A stretch of 10,518 nt of DNA from Bacteroidales bacterium (GTDB lineage Bacteria > Bacteroidota > Bacteroidia > Bacteroidales > UBA932). How positions within the stretch are numbered: position 1 is the first letter of the stretch; each line of letters starts with the position of its first letter. Below the pieces are notes generated by a model, which saw only the letters and a program-made list of their open reading frames with translations, was not told where the DNA came from and did no database searches. The DNA lies in NCBI GenBank assembly GCA_016283985.1, contig JAEENZ010000245.1, forward strand, positions 1 to 10,518, read 5' to 3'. Shown one piece after another: positions 1 through 5,934 of this stretch. Made by a program: the position numbers and the translations under genes.

Positions 1-308
1 AGCTTGAGAGCGGTCTCAGCTGGATCAGCCTCTTCATCGCCATCGCTCCTTCACGCGGATTCCTCGGAACCGTTATCGGTATGATCCAGGCATTCGACGC
101 CATCCAGGCAGCCGGCGATATCAGCCCGAACGTCGTGGCAGGCGGTATGAAGGTCGCCCTTATCACCACTGTGGCAGGTCTCATCGTTGCTATGATTCTC
201 CAGGTGTTCTACAACTACATCCTTGCTAAGATCGAGAGCATCACCATCGACATGGAAGACAGCTCCATCAGCCTCATCGATGTACTCACCAAATACGGAA
301 AGAAGTAA
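1..308 (+). CDS. exbB: MotA/TolQ/ExbB proton channel protein, 3' end only (5' truncated by window)
   Basis: The reading frame is open from position 3 to the TAA at 306-308, about 101 residues, and clearly begins before the window. The visible part contains the family signature around a transmembrane helix (IAPSRGFLGTVIGMIQAF, then a Gly/Ala-rich VVAGGMKVALITTVAGLIVAMIL helix) that lines the proton channel in ExbB/TolQ/MotA proteins. ExbB sits in the inner membrane and, with ExbD, uses the proton motive force to drive TonB or a TolA-like partner. Family members usually read AP-LLGLLGT at the signature; here it is AP-SRGFLGT, placing Ser-Arg where small hydrophobic residues are usual. The stop overlaps the next start by one base (TAATG), so the two are very likely co-translated. 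The ATG at 81 is internal to the conserved domain and is not the start. ExbB versus TolQ cannot be separated from the fragment, but the downstream exbD pair and tonB-like gene favour ExbB. Confidence 0.88.
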   Translation, partial: LESGLSWISLFIAIAPSRGFLGTVIGMIQAFDAIQAAGDISPNVVAGGMKVALITTVAGLIVAMILQVFYNYILAKIESITIDMEDSSISLIDVLTKYGKK

Positions 309-745
309 TGAAAAATCTTAACAAAATATTTAAATGGGCGATGGTGCTCCTTCTCGTCGTCAGCGTGGTCCTGCTTGTAGTGGGATTCGTCGGCGGCTGG
401 AAAGAGGGCAACGTTGACGCCCTGCTCGGCTGGACCTACATCATGGTAGGTCTCGCTATTGCAGCAGTGGTCATCGTGGGCCTCATCATTGGCGCCATCA
501 ACAACCCCAAGAGCCTGGTCAAACTCGGACTCGGGCTCGTGGCGGTGGCAATCGTATGCTTCATTGCATACCTGATTGCTCCCGGAGACCCTGCGCTCAA
601 CCTGACCACGATGGATCAGCCCAGCGCACCCATGCTCAAACTCACCGATACGATTCTCTACCTGACATATTTCGCCGGCATCGTGGCAGTTCTTTCCATC
701 GTTGTCGGAGAAATCCGTCTTGCGATCACGAACAAAAAAGGTTAA
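308..745 (+). CDS. Small four-helix membrane protein between exbB and exbD
   Basis: This 145-residue protein is strongly hydrophobic, with four likely transmembrane helices at about residues 9-29, 41-64, 70-92 and 112-136. A soluble loop at about 93-111 contains APGDP and DQPSAP. It carries a short basic N-terminus and a basic C-terminus (TNKKG). I recognise no enzyme motif. The start is fixed by the TAATG overlap with the ExbB gene, and the stop lies 6 nt before the first exbD. Its place inside the exbB-exbD cluster suggests an accessory subunit or assembly factor of the inner-membrane proton channel, but that is inference from gene order only. A small unrelated membrane protein carried in the operon is the alternative. 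Confidence 0.8.
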   Translation: MKNLNKIFKWAMVLLLVVSVVLLVVGFVGGWKEGNVDALLGWTYIMVGLAIAAVVIVGLIIGAINNPKSLVKLGLGLVAVAIVCFIAYLIAPGDPALNLTTMDQPSAPMLKLTDTILYLTYFAGIVAVLSIVVGEIRLAITNKKG

Positions 746-751
746 CGGACT

Positions 752-1333
752 ATGGCAAAGAAAACACCCGCGATCAATTCGAGTTCAACGGCCGACATTG
801 CATTCCTCCTGCTCTGCTACTTCCTCATGACCACAACCATGGGAACGCAGACCGGACTAAGCCGTCGTCTGCCTCCTATGCCCGACCCCAACCAGAAGGT
901 AGAGGACCAGAAAGTTAATCGCCGCAATATCATCATTGTGAAGATTAACTCCGCCGACAGAATTTTGGCCGGTAGTGAACCCATAGACGTTAGCCAGCTC
1001 AAAGACAAGATCAAGATCTTCCTTACGAACCCCACCGACGATCCCAACCTTCCCGTAATGGAACCCACCGAGATCGCAGGCCTCGGCTCCCGCAAGGTTT
1101 CGAAGGGCGTTATCTCCCTGCAGAACGACCGCGGTACCAGTTATCAGGCATACATCGCCGTTCAGAACGAGCTTGTGAAAGCCGTGAACGAACTCCGCGA
1201 CGAAGCCTCGATGAGGGAATTCGGCAAGAAGTTCCTTGCTCTTGACGAAGATGGTCAGAAAATCATCAAGGATCTCGTTCCTCAGCAGATTTCCGAGGCC
1301 GAGCCTAAGGATGTTGGTAAAAGAAGAAGATAG
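752..1333 (+). CDS. exbD: ExbD/TolR-family biopolymer transport protein, long form (first copy)
   Basis: The 193-residue product has the ExbD plan: a short cytoplasmic N-terminus, one transmembrane helix at about 15-32 (TADIAFLLLCYFLMTTTMG), then a periplasmic domain. Asp15 at the cytoplasmic edge of the helix matches the protonatable Asp of ExbD (Asp25 in E. coli). In the ExbB/ExbD motor that residue carries protons through the channel. The helix is followed by a Pro-rich linker (RRLPPMPDPNQK) and a periplasmic region in which a strand NIIIVKINSADRILAG is visible. The protein is longer than classical ExbD (about 140 residues): it has extra sequence at about 95-130 and a charged C-terminal tail ending KRRR. 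It follows the four-helix protein by 6 nt and precedes a second, different ExbD by 12 nt. Confidence 0.9.
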   Translation: MAKKTPAINSSSTADIAFLLLCYFLMTTTMGTQTGLSRRLPPMPDPNQKVEDQKVNRRNIIIVKINSADRILAGSEPIDVSQLKDKIKIFLTNPTDDPNLPVMEPTEIAGLGSRKVSKGVISLQNDRGTSYQAYIAVQNELVKAVNELRDEASMREFGKKFLALDEDGQKIIKDLVPQQISEAEPKDVGKRRR

Positions 1334-1337
1334 GAGG
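1332..1337 (+). promoter_or_regulatory. Strong Shine-Dalgarno-like AGGAGG before the second exbD
   Basis: AGGAGG overlaps the TAG stop of the upstream exbD (1331-1333) and lies 8 nt before the ATG at 1346, the ideal distance. It supports that start over the in-frame ATG at 1352. Bacteroidota genes usually rely on A-rich leaders, and no other gene here has so clear an SD element. The likely role is efficient re-initiation by ribosomes ending the first exbD. Confidence 0.55.
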
Positions 1338-1345
1338 ATATAGCT

Positions 1346-1810
1346 ATGTCAATGTTCAAGAAAGGAGAAAAGAAAGAAATGCCGGCAATCGCTTCCGGCT
1401 CACTCTCCGATATCGTTTTCATGCTCCTGTTCTTCTTCATGGTGACGACCCAGATGAGGGAAACCGAAAATAAGGTCGTCGTCAAGATCCCCCAGGCTTC
1501 GGAATCAGTGAAACTTGAGCGCAAAGACCTCGCTTCCTATATAAACATCGGAACTCCTATCCGCAGCCTCCAGGCTCAGTACGGAACCGATGCACGTATC
1601 CAGCTCAACGACTCTTTCAAGACCGTGGACGATATCCGCGACTTCGTTGCAGCAGAGCGTGACTCCAAGAGCGAGAACGACCGCGCTTTCATGCAGATCT
1701 GCATCAGGGCGGACCAGGATGTACGTATGGGTATCATCACCGATGTTAAGCAGGAGCTGCGGCGCTGCTCCGCGCTTAAGATCATGTACTCAGCAAGGAA
1801 GGGCGAGTAA
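1346..1810 (+). CDS. exbD: ExbD/TolR-family biopolymer transport protein (second copy)
   Basis: This is a second ExbD-like protein of 154 residues, close to the usual family length. It has a Lys-rich N-terminus (KKGEKKE), a helix at about 20-38 (LSDIVFMLLFFFMVTTQM) and Asp22 in the position of the channel Asp. The periplasmic domain has KVVVKIPQA after the helix and a C-terminal IQLNDSFKTVDDIRDF...AFMQICIRADQDVRMGIITDVKQELR stretch (shown in part) typical of the ExbD/TolR beta-alpha fold. It differs markedly from the upstream copy outside the helix, so the pair is not a recent duplication. ExbD works as a dimer inside an ExbB pentamer, so the two could form a heterodimer; that is inference. 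A terminator follows 20 nt after the stop and ends the cluster. Confidence 0.9.
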   Translation: MSMFKKGEKKEMPAIASGSLSDIVFMLLFFFMVTTQMRETENKVVVKIPQASESVKLERKDLASYINIGTPIRSLQAQYGTDARIQLNDSFKTVDDIRDFVAAERDSKSENDRAFMQICIRADQDVRMGIITDVKQELRRCSALKIMYSARKGE

Positions 1811-1830
1811 AACCGCCCCGAATCGATAGA

Positions 1831-1858
1831 GCAGCCCCCTTTATGAGGGCTGCTTTTT
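1831..1858 (+). terminator. Intrinsic terminator after the exbB-exbD cluster
   Basis: GCAGCCC (1831-1837) pairs perfectly with GGGCTGC (1847-1853) around a 9-nt loop, and five T follow at 1854-1858. This is a classic rho-independent terminator for the exbB-to-exbD transcript. Only 17 nt separate it from the asnS start, so it may also act as a partial barrier before the next operon. Confidence 0.85.
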
Positions 1859-1875
1859 AAAATGCAATAAAAGGA

Positions 1876-3285
1876 ATGTCTAAGGAAATACTGCGTACGA
1901 AGGTCAAGGACCTTCTTGCAAAGGCACCCGGAGAAGAGGTTCTCGCGAAAGGCTGGGTGCGCACAAAGCGAGGAAACAAGGAAATCGCGTTCATCGCACT
2001 GAACGACGGTTCCACCATCAATAATATCCAGATCGTGGTCGACAAGACCGCGGTAGATGCAGACCTGCTGGCGAAAGTCACCACCGGCGCCTGCATCGCC
2101 GTCCGCGGCAAGCTGGTCGAGTCGATAGGCAGCGGCCAGGCGGTCGAGATCCAGGCTTCTGAAATCGAGGTTTACGGAGAATGCGACCCTGTACGCTATC
2201 CTCTCCAGAAGAAGGATACCAGTTTCGAGTATCTCCGCACGGTAGCCCACATGCGCCCCCGCACCAATACCTTCGGTGCAGTGCTGCGTCTGCGCAGCCA
2301 GATGGCGTACGCAATCCATGAGTATTTCCATTCGAAGGGATTCGTCTACCTGCATACTCCTCTCATCACTGCGGCGGATGCCGAGGGTGCCGGCAACATG
2401 TTCCAGGTGACCACCCTGGACCTAAACGCACCTCTCCCCCGCGACAAGAAGGGCGGCATAGACTACAGCAAGGATTTCTTCGGACGCAGGACCTCGCTGA
2501 CCGTCAGCGGACAGCTGGAAGGCGAGCTCGGTGCCACCGCGCTCGGCGAAATCTACACATTCGGCCCCACTTTCCGCGCAGAGAATTCCAACACTCCCCG
2601 CCACCTGGCGGAGTTCTGGATGATAGAGCCGGAAATGGCCTTCTACGACATCAAGGACAACATGGCCCTTGCCGAAGACTTCATCAAGAGCCTTGTCAAA
2701 TACGCCCTTGACAATTGCTACGACGACCTCAAGTTCCTGAACGACCGCTACGACAATGAACTTCTGGACCGCCTGCAGGGCGTGGTGAACACCGAGTTCA
2801 AGATTCTCACCTACACCGAGGGTATCGAGATCCTCGAGAAGGCGGTTGCGGACGGCCACAAGTTCGAGTATCCCGTGGCCTGGGGCGTCGACCTGCAGAG
2901 CGAGCACGAGAGGTATCTGGTGGAGCAGCACTTCGGCCGCCCCGTCATCCTCACCGACTATCCCAAGGACATCAAGGCCTTCTACATGAAGCAGAATGAG
3001 GATGGCAAGACCGTGCGCGCCATGGACGTACTCTTCCCGAAGATCGGCGAAATCATCGGCGGAAGCGAGCGTGAGGCCAGTTTCGAGAAACTGAATGCCC
3101 GCATCGACGAACTCGGCATGAGCCACCGCACGCTGGAATGGTATCTGGATACCCGCCGCTTCGGCAGCTGCCCCCACAGCGGCTTCGGCCTCGGTTTCGA
3201 GAGGCTGCTGCTCTTCGTGACCGGCATGCAGAACATCCGCGATGTCATCCCCTTCCCGAGAACTCCGAAAAACGCAGAATTCTAG
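1876..3285 (+). CDS. asnS: Asparaginyl-tRNA synthetase
   Basis: AsnRS charges tRNA-Asn with asparagine at the cost of ATP in the cytoplasm. The 469-residue length matches bacterial AsnRS (E. coli 466). An N-terminal OB-fold anticodon-binding domain spans about 22-100 ([21 protein letters not shown]). The class IIb catalytic core follows: motif 1 near 135-165, motif 2 at 233-253 ([16 protein letters not shown]...) and motif 3 at 436-445 ([10 protein letters not shown]) with its ATP-binding Arg443. The ENSNTPRH sequence and the end [12 protein letters not shown] are typical of AsnRS rather than AspRS. The ATG at 1876 gives the expected N-terminal length and is preceded by the A-rich leader ATAAAAGGA. 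The gene runs into udk after 3 nt. Its presence suggests direct Asn-tRNA charging rather than only the transamidation route. Confidence 0.97.
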   Translation: MSKEILRTKVKDLLAKAPGEEVLAKGWVRTKRGNKEIAFIALNDGSTINNIQIVVDKTAVDADLLAKVTTGACIAVRGKLVESIGSGQAVEIQASEIEVYGECDPVRYPLQKKDTSFEYLRTVAHMRPRTNTFGAVLRLRSQMAYAIHEYFHSKGFVYLHTPLITAADAEGAGNMFQVTTLDLNAPLPRDKKGGIDYSKDFFGRRTSLTVSGQLEGELGATALGEIYTFGPTFRAENSNTPRHLAEFWMIEPEMAFYDIKDNMALAEDFIKSLVKYALDNCYDDLKFLNDRYDNELLDRLQGVVNTEFKILTYTEGIEILEKAVADGHKFEYPVAWGVDLQSEHERYLVEQHFGRPVILTDYPKDIKAFYMKQNEDGKTVRAMDVLFPKIGEIIGGSEREASFEKLNARIDELGMSHRTLEWYLDTRRFGSCPHSGFGLGFERLLLFVTGMQNIRDVIPFPRTPKNAEF

Positions 3286-3288
3286 AAT

Positions 3289-3915
3289 ATGTTGGTAATA
3301 GGTATCGCCGGCGGTTCCGGCTCAGGAAAAACCACAGTGGTGAAGGCGATCAAGGACCGCCTCAAGGAAGACGTGGTGGTCATCCCCCAGGATGCCTACT
3401 ACAAAGATTCCAGCAATCTCACGGACGAGCAGAAGCGCAACCAGAATTTTGATCACCCGGACGCCATAGACTGGGAACTGCTCTGCAAACAACTCAGCGA
3501 ACTCAAGGAGGGTAAGACCGTACAGCAGCCCGTGTATTCCTACATCAGCTGCTCGCGTTCCAAGACCGAAACCGTGAAGGTTGAACCTGCGGACGTGATA
3601 ATCATCGAAGGCATCCTCATCTTCACCTGCAAGAAACTGCGGGACCAGCTGGACATCAAGCTGTTCGTGGATGCGGACGATGACGACCGGCTGATGCGCG
3701 TGATGGCACGCGACATACGCGAACGCGGAAAGAACGTGGAGTGGGTGATCGAGCGCTACAGCCGCACGGTGAAACCCATGTACCTGCAGTTCATCGAACC
3801 CAGCAAGCGATACGCCGACATAATCATCCCTCAGGGCGGCCACAACAAGGTTGCCATCAACATGATAATGAACACTGTTGAGAAGGCCCTGCGCAGGAAC
3901 AAGACCAACGGTTAG
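3289..3915 (+). CDS. udk: Uridine kinase (uridine/cytidine monophosphokinase)
   Basis: Udk phosphorylates uridine (and cytidine) to UMP (CMP) with a nucleoside triphosphate in pyrimidine salvage. The 208-residue length is typical. The P-loop GGSGSGKTT is at 8-16; QDAYYKD (34-40), NFDHPDAIDW (53-62), the Walker B-like strand DVIIIEGIL (102-110) and RDIRERG (141-147, lid region) are all characteristic. So is the C-terminal VKPMYLQFIEPSKRYADIIIP. The start lies 3 nt after the asnS stop, with no room for a promoter, so it depends on asnS transcription. The nearest alternatives, phosphoribulokinase or pantothenate kinase, are excluded by the length and the NFDHPDA motif. Confidence 0.96.
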   Translation: MLVIGIAGGSGSGKTTVVKAIKDRLKEDVVVIPQDAYYKDSSNLTDEQKRNQNFDHPDAIDWELLCKQLSELKEGKTVQQPVYSYISCSRSKTETVKVEPADVIIIEGILIFTCKKLRDQLDIKLFVDADDDDRLMRVMARDIRERGKNVEWVIERYSRTVKPMYLQFIEPSKRYADIIIPQGGHNKVAINMIMNTVEKALRRNKTNG

Positions 3916-3924
3916 ACAAAGGCT

Positions 3925-4635
3925 ATGCGCATCTCCAGAGACGACAGGGCCGGAATCTACATCACCGTGATCGTGCACCTGGTGGTGCTGATCGTGCTGA
4001 TGGCGATCCAGCTTGGAGCGACCTGGAAGAAGGAGAGTTCTTTCGTGCTGGACTTCACCAAGATGGAGCAGATAGAAAAGCTCCAGAAAGAACTTGAGCT
4101 GAAGCAGGCGATCAACGACCGCCTCAACGAGATGCTCGCCGGAGGATATGAGCCCATCCGCAACATAGCGGTAGACCGTTCGGAGCTCCGGGACGACCGC
4201 CATTCGGCGGAAGATGCGCGGGAACTGTACGAGGAAGCCGAAAGGCTGAAGCAGGACCTGCAGCGCCCTGCCGAGGAAGTGCAGGTGGAGCATGAGATAA
4301 TCGCCGCTCCGGCCCCTTCCAAGAAAGAAGATGCGCGGAAGGAGGTTAAATACAGCGGGCCTTCGGTCCTGGAGTATGAACTGGAAGGCCGCAAGGCCAG
4401 TCGCCTGCCCATCCCGGCATACCGCTGCATAGGCGCGGGCGAAGTGCGGATCAATATCACCGTGGACAAGCAGGGAACGGTGGTCGGCGCCAAGGTGGAT
4501 GAAAGTTCGTCTTCTTCCGACGGATGCCTGCGTGCCTTTGCGGTGCGCGCTGCCAGGATGTCGAAGTTCTCGATGAGCACCACGGCACCCGACCGCCAGC
4601 AAGGATATATCATTTACCAGTTTGTAGCACAATAA
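3925..4635 (+). CDS. tonB: TonB-like energy transducer
   Basis: This 236-residue protein has the TonB layout: an N-terminal inner-membrane anchor at about 11-30, a periplasmic spacer and a C-terminal TonB-type domain at about 160-236. The anchor holds Thr14 and His18 spaced as the functionally important Ser16 and His20 of E. coli TonB, which contact ExbB/ExbD. The C-terminal part shows GAGEVRINITVDKQGTVVGA, then LRAFAVRAARMSKF and a final strand QQGYIIYQFVAQ, the usual beta-alpha-beta pattern that binds TonB boxes of outer-membrane receptors. The spacer is not the Pro-rich type: it is charged and heptad-like, probably coiled coil at about 46-70 and 92-120, with a brief APAPSKK segment. It starts 9 nt after udk. 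It probably works with the ExbB/ExbD proteins encoded at 1-1810. A TolA-like role is the alternative. Confidence 0.82.
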   Translation: MRISRDDRAGIYITVIVHLVVLIVLMAIQLGATWKKESSFVLDFTKMEQIEKLQKELELKQAINDRLNEMLAGGYEPIRNIAVDRSELRDDRHSAEDARELYEEAERLKQDLQRPAEEVQVEHEIIAAPAPSKKEDARKEVKYSGPSVLEYELEGRKASRLPIPAYRCIGAGEVRINITVDKQGTVVGAKVDESSSSSDGCLRAFAVRAARMSKFSMSTTAPDRQQGYIIYQFVAQ

Positions 4636-4651
4636 TAACACTTAAGCTAAT

Positions 4652-5614
4652 ATGAGAAAGTCTATTTTACGGCCGCTGATGGCCATTCTGCTCGCCGCTC
4701 CCCTGCTCACGGGGTGCCTCGCAGGCAAATTTATGTGCAATTATGCACTTAAGCCTACTCCCCACGGAGTGGATGATATCGAACGCACCCGCCACAAAGC
4801 GGATTCGCTCTGCCCAGGCGTCATCGCATGGTATGACAATCTGCACAAAACCGGCGTTTTCAAAGACACAACCATAGTCGGAGAGGGCGGATTCAAGGTG
4901 CATGCTGTCTATGCTCCAGCAAAGAATCCCGCAAAGGCAGAAGGCACCGCGGTGGTCGTGCACGGCTATACCGACAATCACCTCGTGTTCCTTTATCTGG
5001 TAAAGATGTACCGGGATCAGTTCAACTACAACGTGATGGTGCCGGATCTGCAGTATCATGGCTATTCCGAAGGACGCGCTGCCGGAATGGGATGGCTCGA
5101 CCGCCTCGACGTGGAGCGCTGGGCTGCACTTGCCAACGATCTGTGGCACAACGACTTTATGGTTGTTCACGGTGTTTCTATGGGCGCAGCTACTGCCATG
5201 ATGATGAGCGGAGACGAGTTGCCTTCGTATGTTCGCGCATTTGTCGAGGATTGCGGTTATTCTTCTGTCTGGGACCAGTTCGCCCACAACCTGAAGGATT
5301 CCTTCCATCTTCCAAGCTTCCCGGTTCTTAATTCCGCATCCATAGTCTGCAAGAGCCGCTATGGCTGGGGCTTCAAGGAGGCTTCTTCCGTGAAGCAGCT
5401 CGCCAAATGCGAACGTCCCATGCTGTTCATCCACGGCGACGCCGACGATTTTGTGCCTTTCGAGCATCTGCAGAAGAACTACGATGCCAAGATCCACGGT
5501 TACAAGGAAATGTGGGTTGCAGAAGGCGCAGTCCATGCCAATTCATACGCCAAGCATCCCGAGGAATACACTGAGCACGTCCGCGCATTCCTCGAAAGGG
5601 TGAAGAAGATGTAA
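4652..5614 (+). CDS. Alpha/beta-hydrolase lipoprotein (serine hydrolase)
   Basis: The 320-residue product has a lipoprotein signal peptide: basic start MRKSILR, hydrophobic core, and lipobox LLTGC with Cys22 as the lipidated residue. It is therefore probably anchored in the envelope. The alpha/beta-hydrolase fold is shown by VVVHGYTDN (oxyanion strand, 101-109), the nucleophile elbow HGVSMGA with Ser176, FIHGDADDFVP with Asp265 and GAVHANSY with His295, giving a complete Ser-Asp-His triad. VPDLQYHGYSEGR (130-142) is typical of the esterase/prolyl-oligopeptidase-like hydrolases often named BAAT/YqkD-type. The substrate cannot be told; an ester or a short peptide is likely. The start is the first ATG, 16 nt after the tonB-like stop, and gives a proper signal peptide. 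No terminator follows: the tRNA promoter begins 5 nt after the stop. Confidence 0.88.
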   Translation: MRKSILRPLMAILLAAPLLTGCLAGKFMCNYALKPTPHGVDDIERTRHKADSLCPGVIAWYDNLHKTGVFKDTTIVGEGGFKVHAVYAPAKNPAKAEGTAVVVHGYTDNHLVFLYLVKMYRDQFNYNVMVPDLQYHGYSEGRAAGMGWLDRLDVERWAALANDLWHNDFMVVHGVSMGAATAMMMSGDELPSYVRAFVEDCGYSSVWDQFAHNLKDSFHLPSFPVLNSASIVCKSRYGWGFKEASSVKQLAKCERPMLFIHGDADDFVPFEHLQKNYDAKIHGYKEMWVAEGAVHANSYAKHPEEYTEHVRAFLERVKKM

Positions 5615-5618
5615 GTTG

Positions 5619-5648
5619 TTTGGGATTGCAGATTAATTGCTATATTTG
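5619..5648 (+). promoter_or_regulatory. Bacteroidota-type promoter of the tRNA-Ser gene
   Basis: TATATTTG (5641-5648) matches the Bacteroidota -7 consensus TAnnTTTG exactly, and TTTG (5619-5622), 18 nt upstream, matches the -33 element. The spacing fits the sigma-ABfr consensus known from Bacteroides. Transcription would start roughly at 5653-5658, a few bases before the mature tRNA at 5664. Confidence 0.82.
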
Positions 5649-5663
5649 CAGTCCCTTTCACCG

Positions 5664-5748
5664 GGTGAGATGTCCGAGTGGTTGAAGGAGCCTGCCTCGA
5701 AAACAGGTGTACGGCAACGTACCGGGGGTTCGAATCCCTCTCTCACCG
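5664..5748 (+). tRNA. tRNA-Ser (anticodon CGA)
   Basis: The sequence folds as a class II tRNA: acceptor GGTGAGA (5664-5670) with TCTCACC (5741-5747) and discriminator G5748; D arm TCC...GGA; anticodon loop CTCGAAA with CGA as positions 34-36; long variable arm GTACG-GCAA-CGTAC; T arm GGGGG-TTCGAAT-CCCTC. The large variable arm, discriminator G and anticodon identify a serine tRNA reading UCG. CCA is not encoded and must be added after transcription. The last pair of the anticodon stem (31-39) is C-A, a mismatch, and one T-arm pair is G-U. It has its own promoter, and a terminator hairpin lies 22 nt downstream. Confidence 0.95.
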
Positions 5749-5769
5749 CTTCGCGGTTCGTTCGGGATT

Positions 5770-5797
5770 AGCGGCGCAAACGCGCCGCTTTCTTGTT
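5770..5797 (+). terminator. Terminator hairpin downstream of tRNA-Ser
   Basis: AGCGGCGC (5770-5777) pairs perfectly over 8 bp with GCGCCGCT (5782-5789) around loop AAAC. The run TTCTTGTTT follows at 5790-5798. This is a strong GC stem with a T-rich but interrupted tail, most simply the terminator of the tRNA transcript. Confidence 0.72.
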
Positions 5798-5798
5798 T

Positions 5799-5819
5799 AT
5801 TAGGGGCGCTGCCCCTAAT
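5799..5819. repeat. Perfect 9-bp hairpin with 3-nt loop
   Basis: ATTAGGGGC (5799-5807) is the exact inverted complement of GCCCCTAAT (5811-5819) with only GCT between them. It lies directly after the tRNA terminator. No T run follows on the plus strand; on the minus strand the following bases (AAACAAGAAA) are A-rich. It may be a second, backup terminator stem or an intergenic repeat remnant. Confidence 0.6.
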
Positions 5820-5880
5820 GTACCCCGTCGCCTTATGTCCCTAGTGTCTTTACTGAGGCAAAGACCGACGAAATCCCTTA

Positions 5881-5894
5881 GGTGAGAGAGGGAT
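5881..5894 (-). repeat. Inverted 14-nt copy of the tRNA-Ser 3' end
   Basis: GGTGAGAGAGGGAT at 5881-5894 is the exact reverse complement of ATCCCTCTCTCACC at 5734-5747, the last T-arm strand plus the whole 3' acceptor strand of tRNA-Ser. The match is exactly 14 nt and stops at both ends. Upstream on the minus strand there is no recognisable rest of a tRNA, so it is not a second gene. It may be a remnant of integration/recombination at the tRNA, or allow pairing of the 3' trailer with the tRNA end in the precursor. Confidence 0.65.
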
Positions 5895-5934
5895 CATGCG
5901 CGCTGGTGCGCTCATGGGAAGCGGAATCCCAGCC

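Noticed and set aside
1811..1875. T-box or other riboswitch controlling asnS
   Set aside because: The interval is only 65 nt, has just one terminator stem and no T-box sequence or specifier arm.
2422..3177. Minus-strand open frame opposite asnS
   Set aside because: It is a shadow of asnS, whose class II motifs are unmistakable.
3322..4641. Long minus-strand open frame (439 residues) opposite udk and the tonB-like gene
   Set aside because: It lies antisense to two clearly conserved genes, gives His/Leu-rich sequence with no recognisable motif, and is an effect of codon bias on the opposite strand.
5881..5894. Second, degenerate tRNA-Ser gene on the minus strand
   Set aside because: Only the 14-nt 3' end matches; no D arm, anticodon arm or variable arm can be found upstream on that strand.
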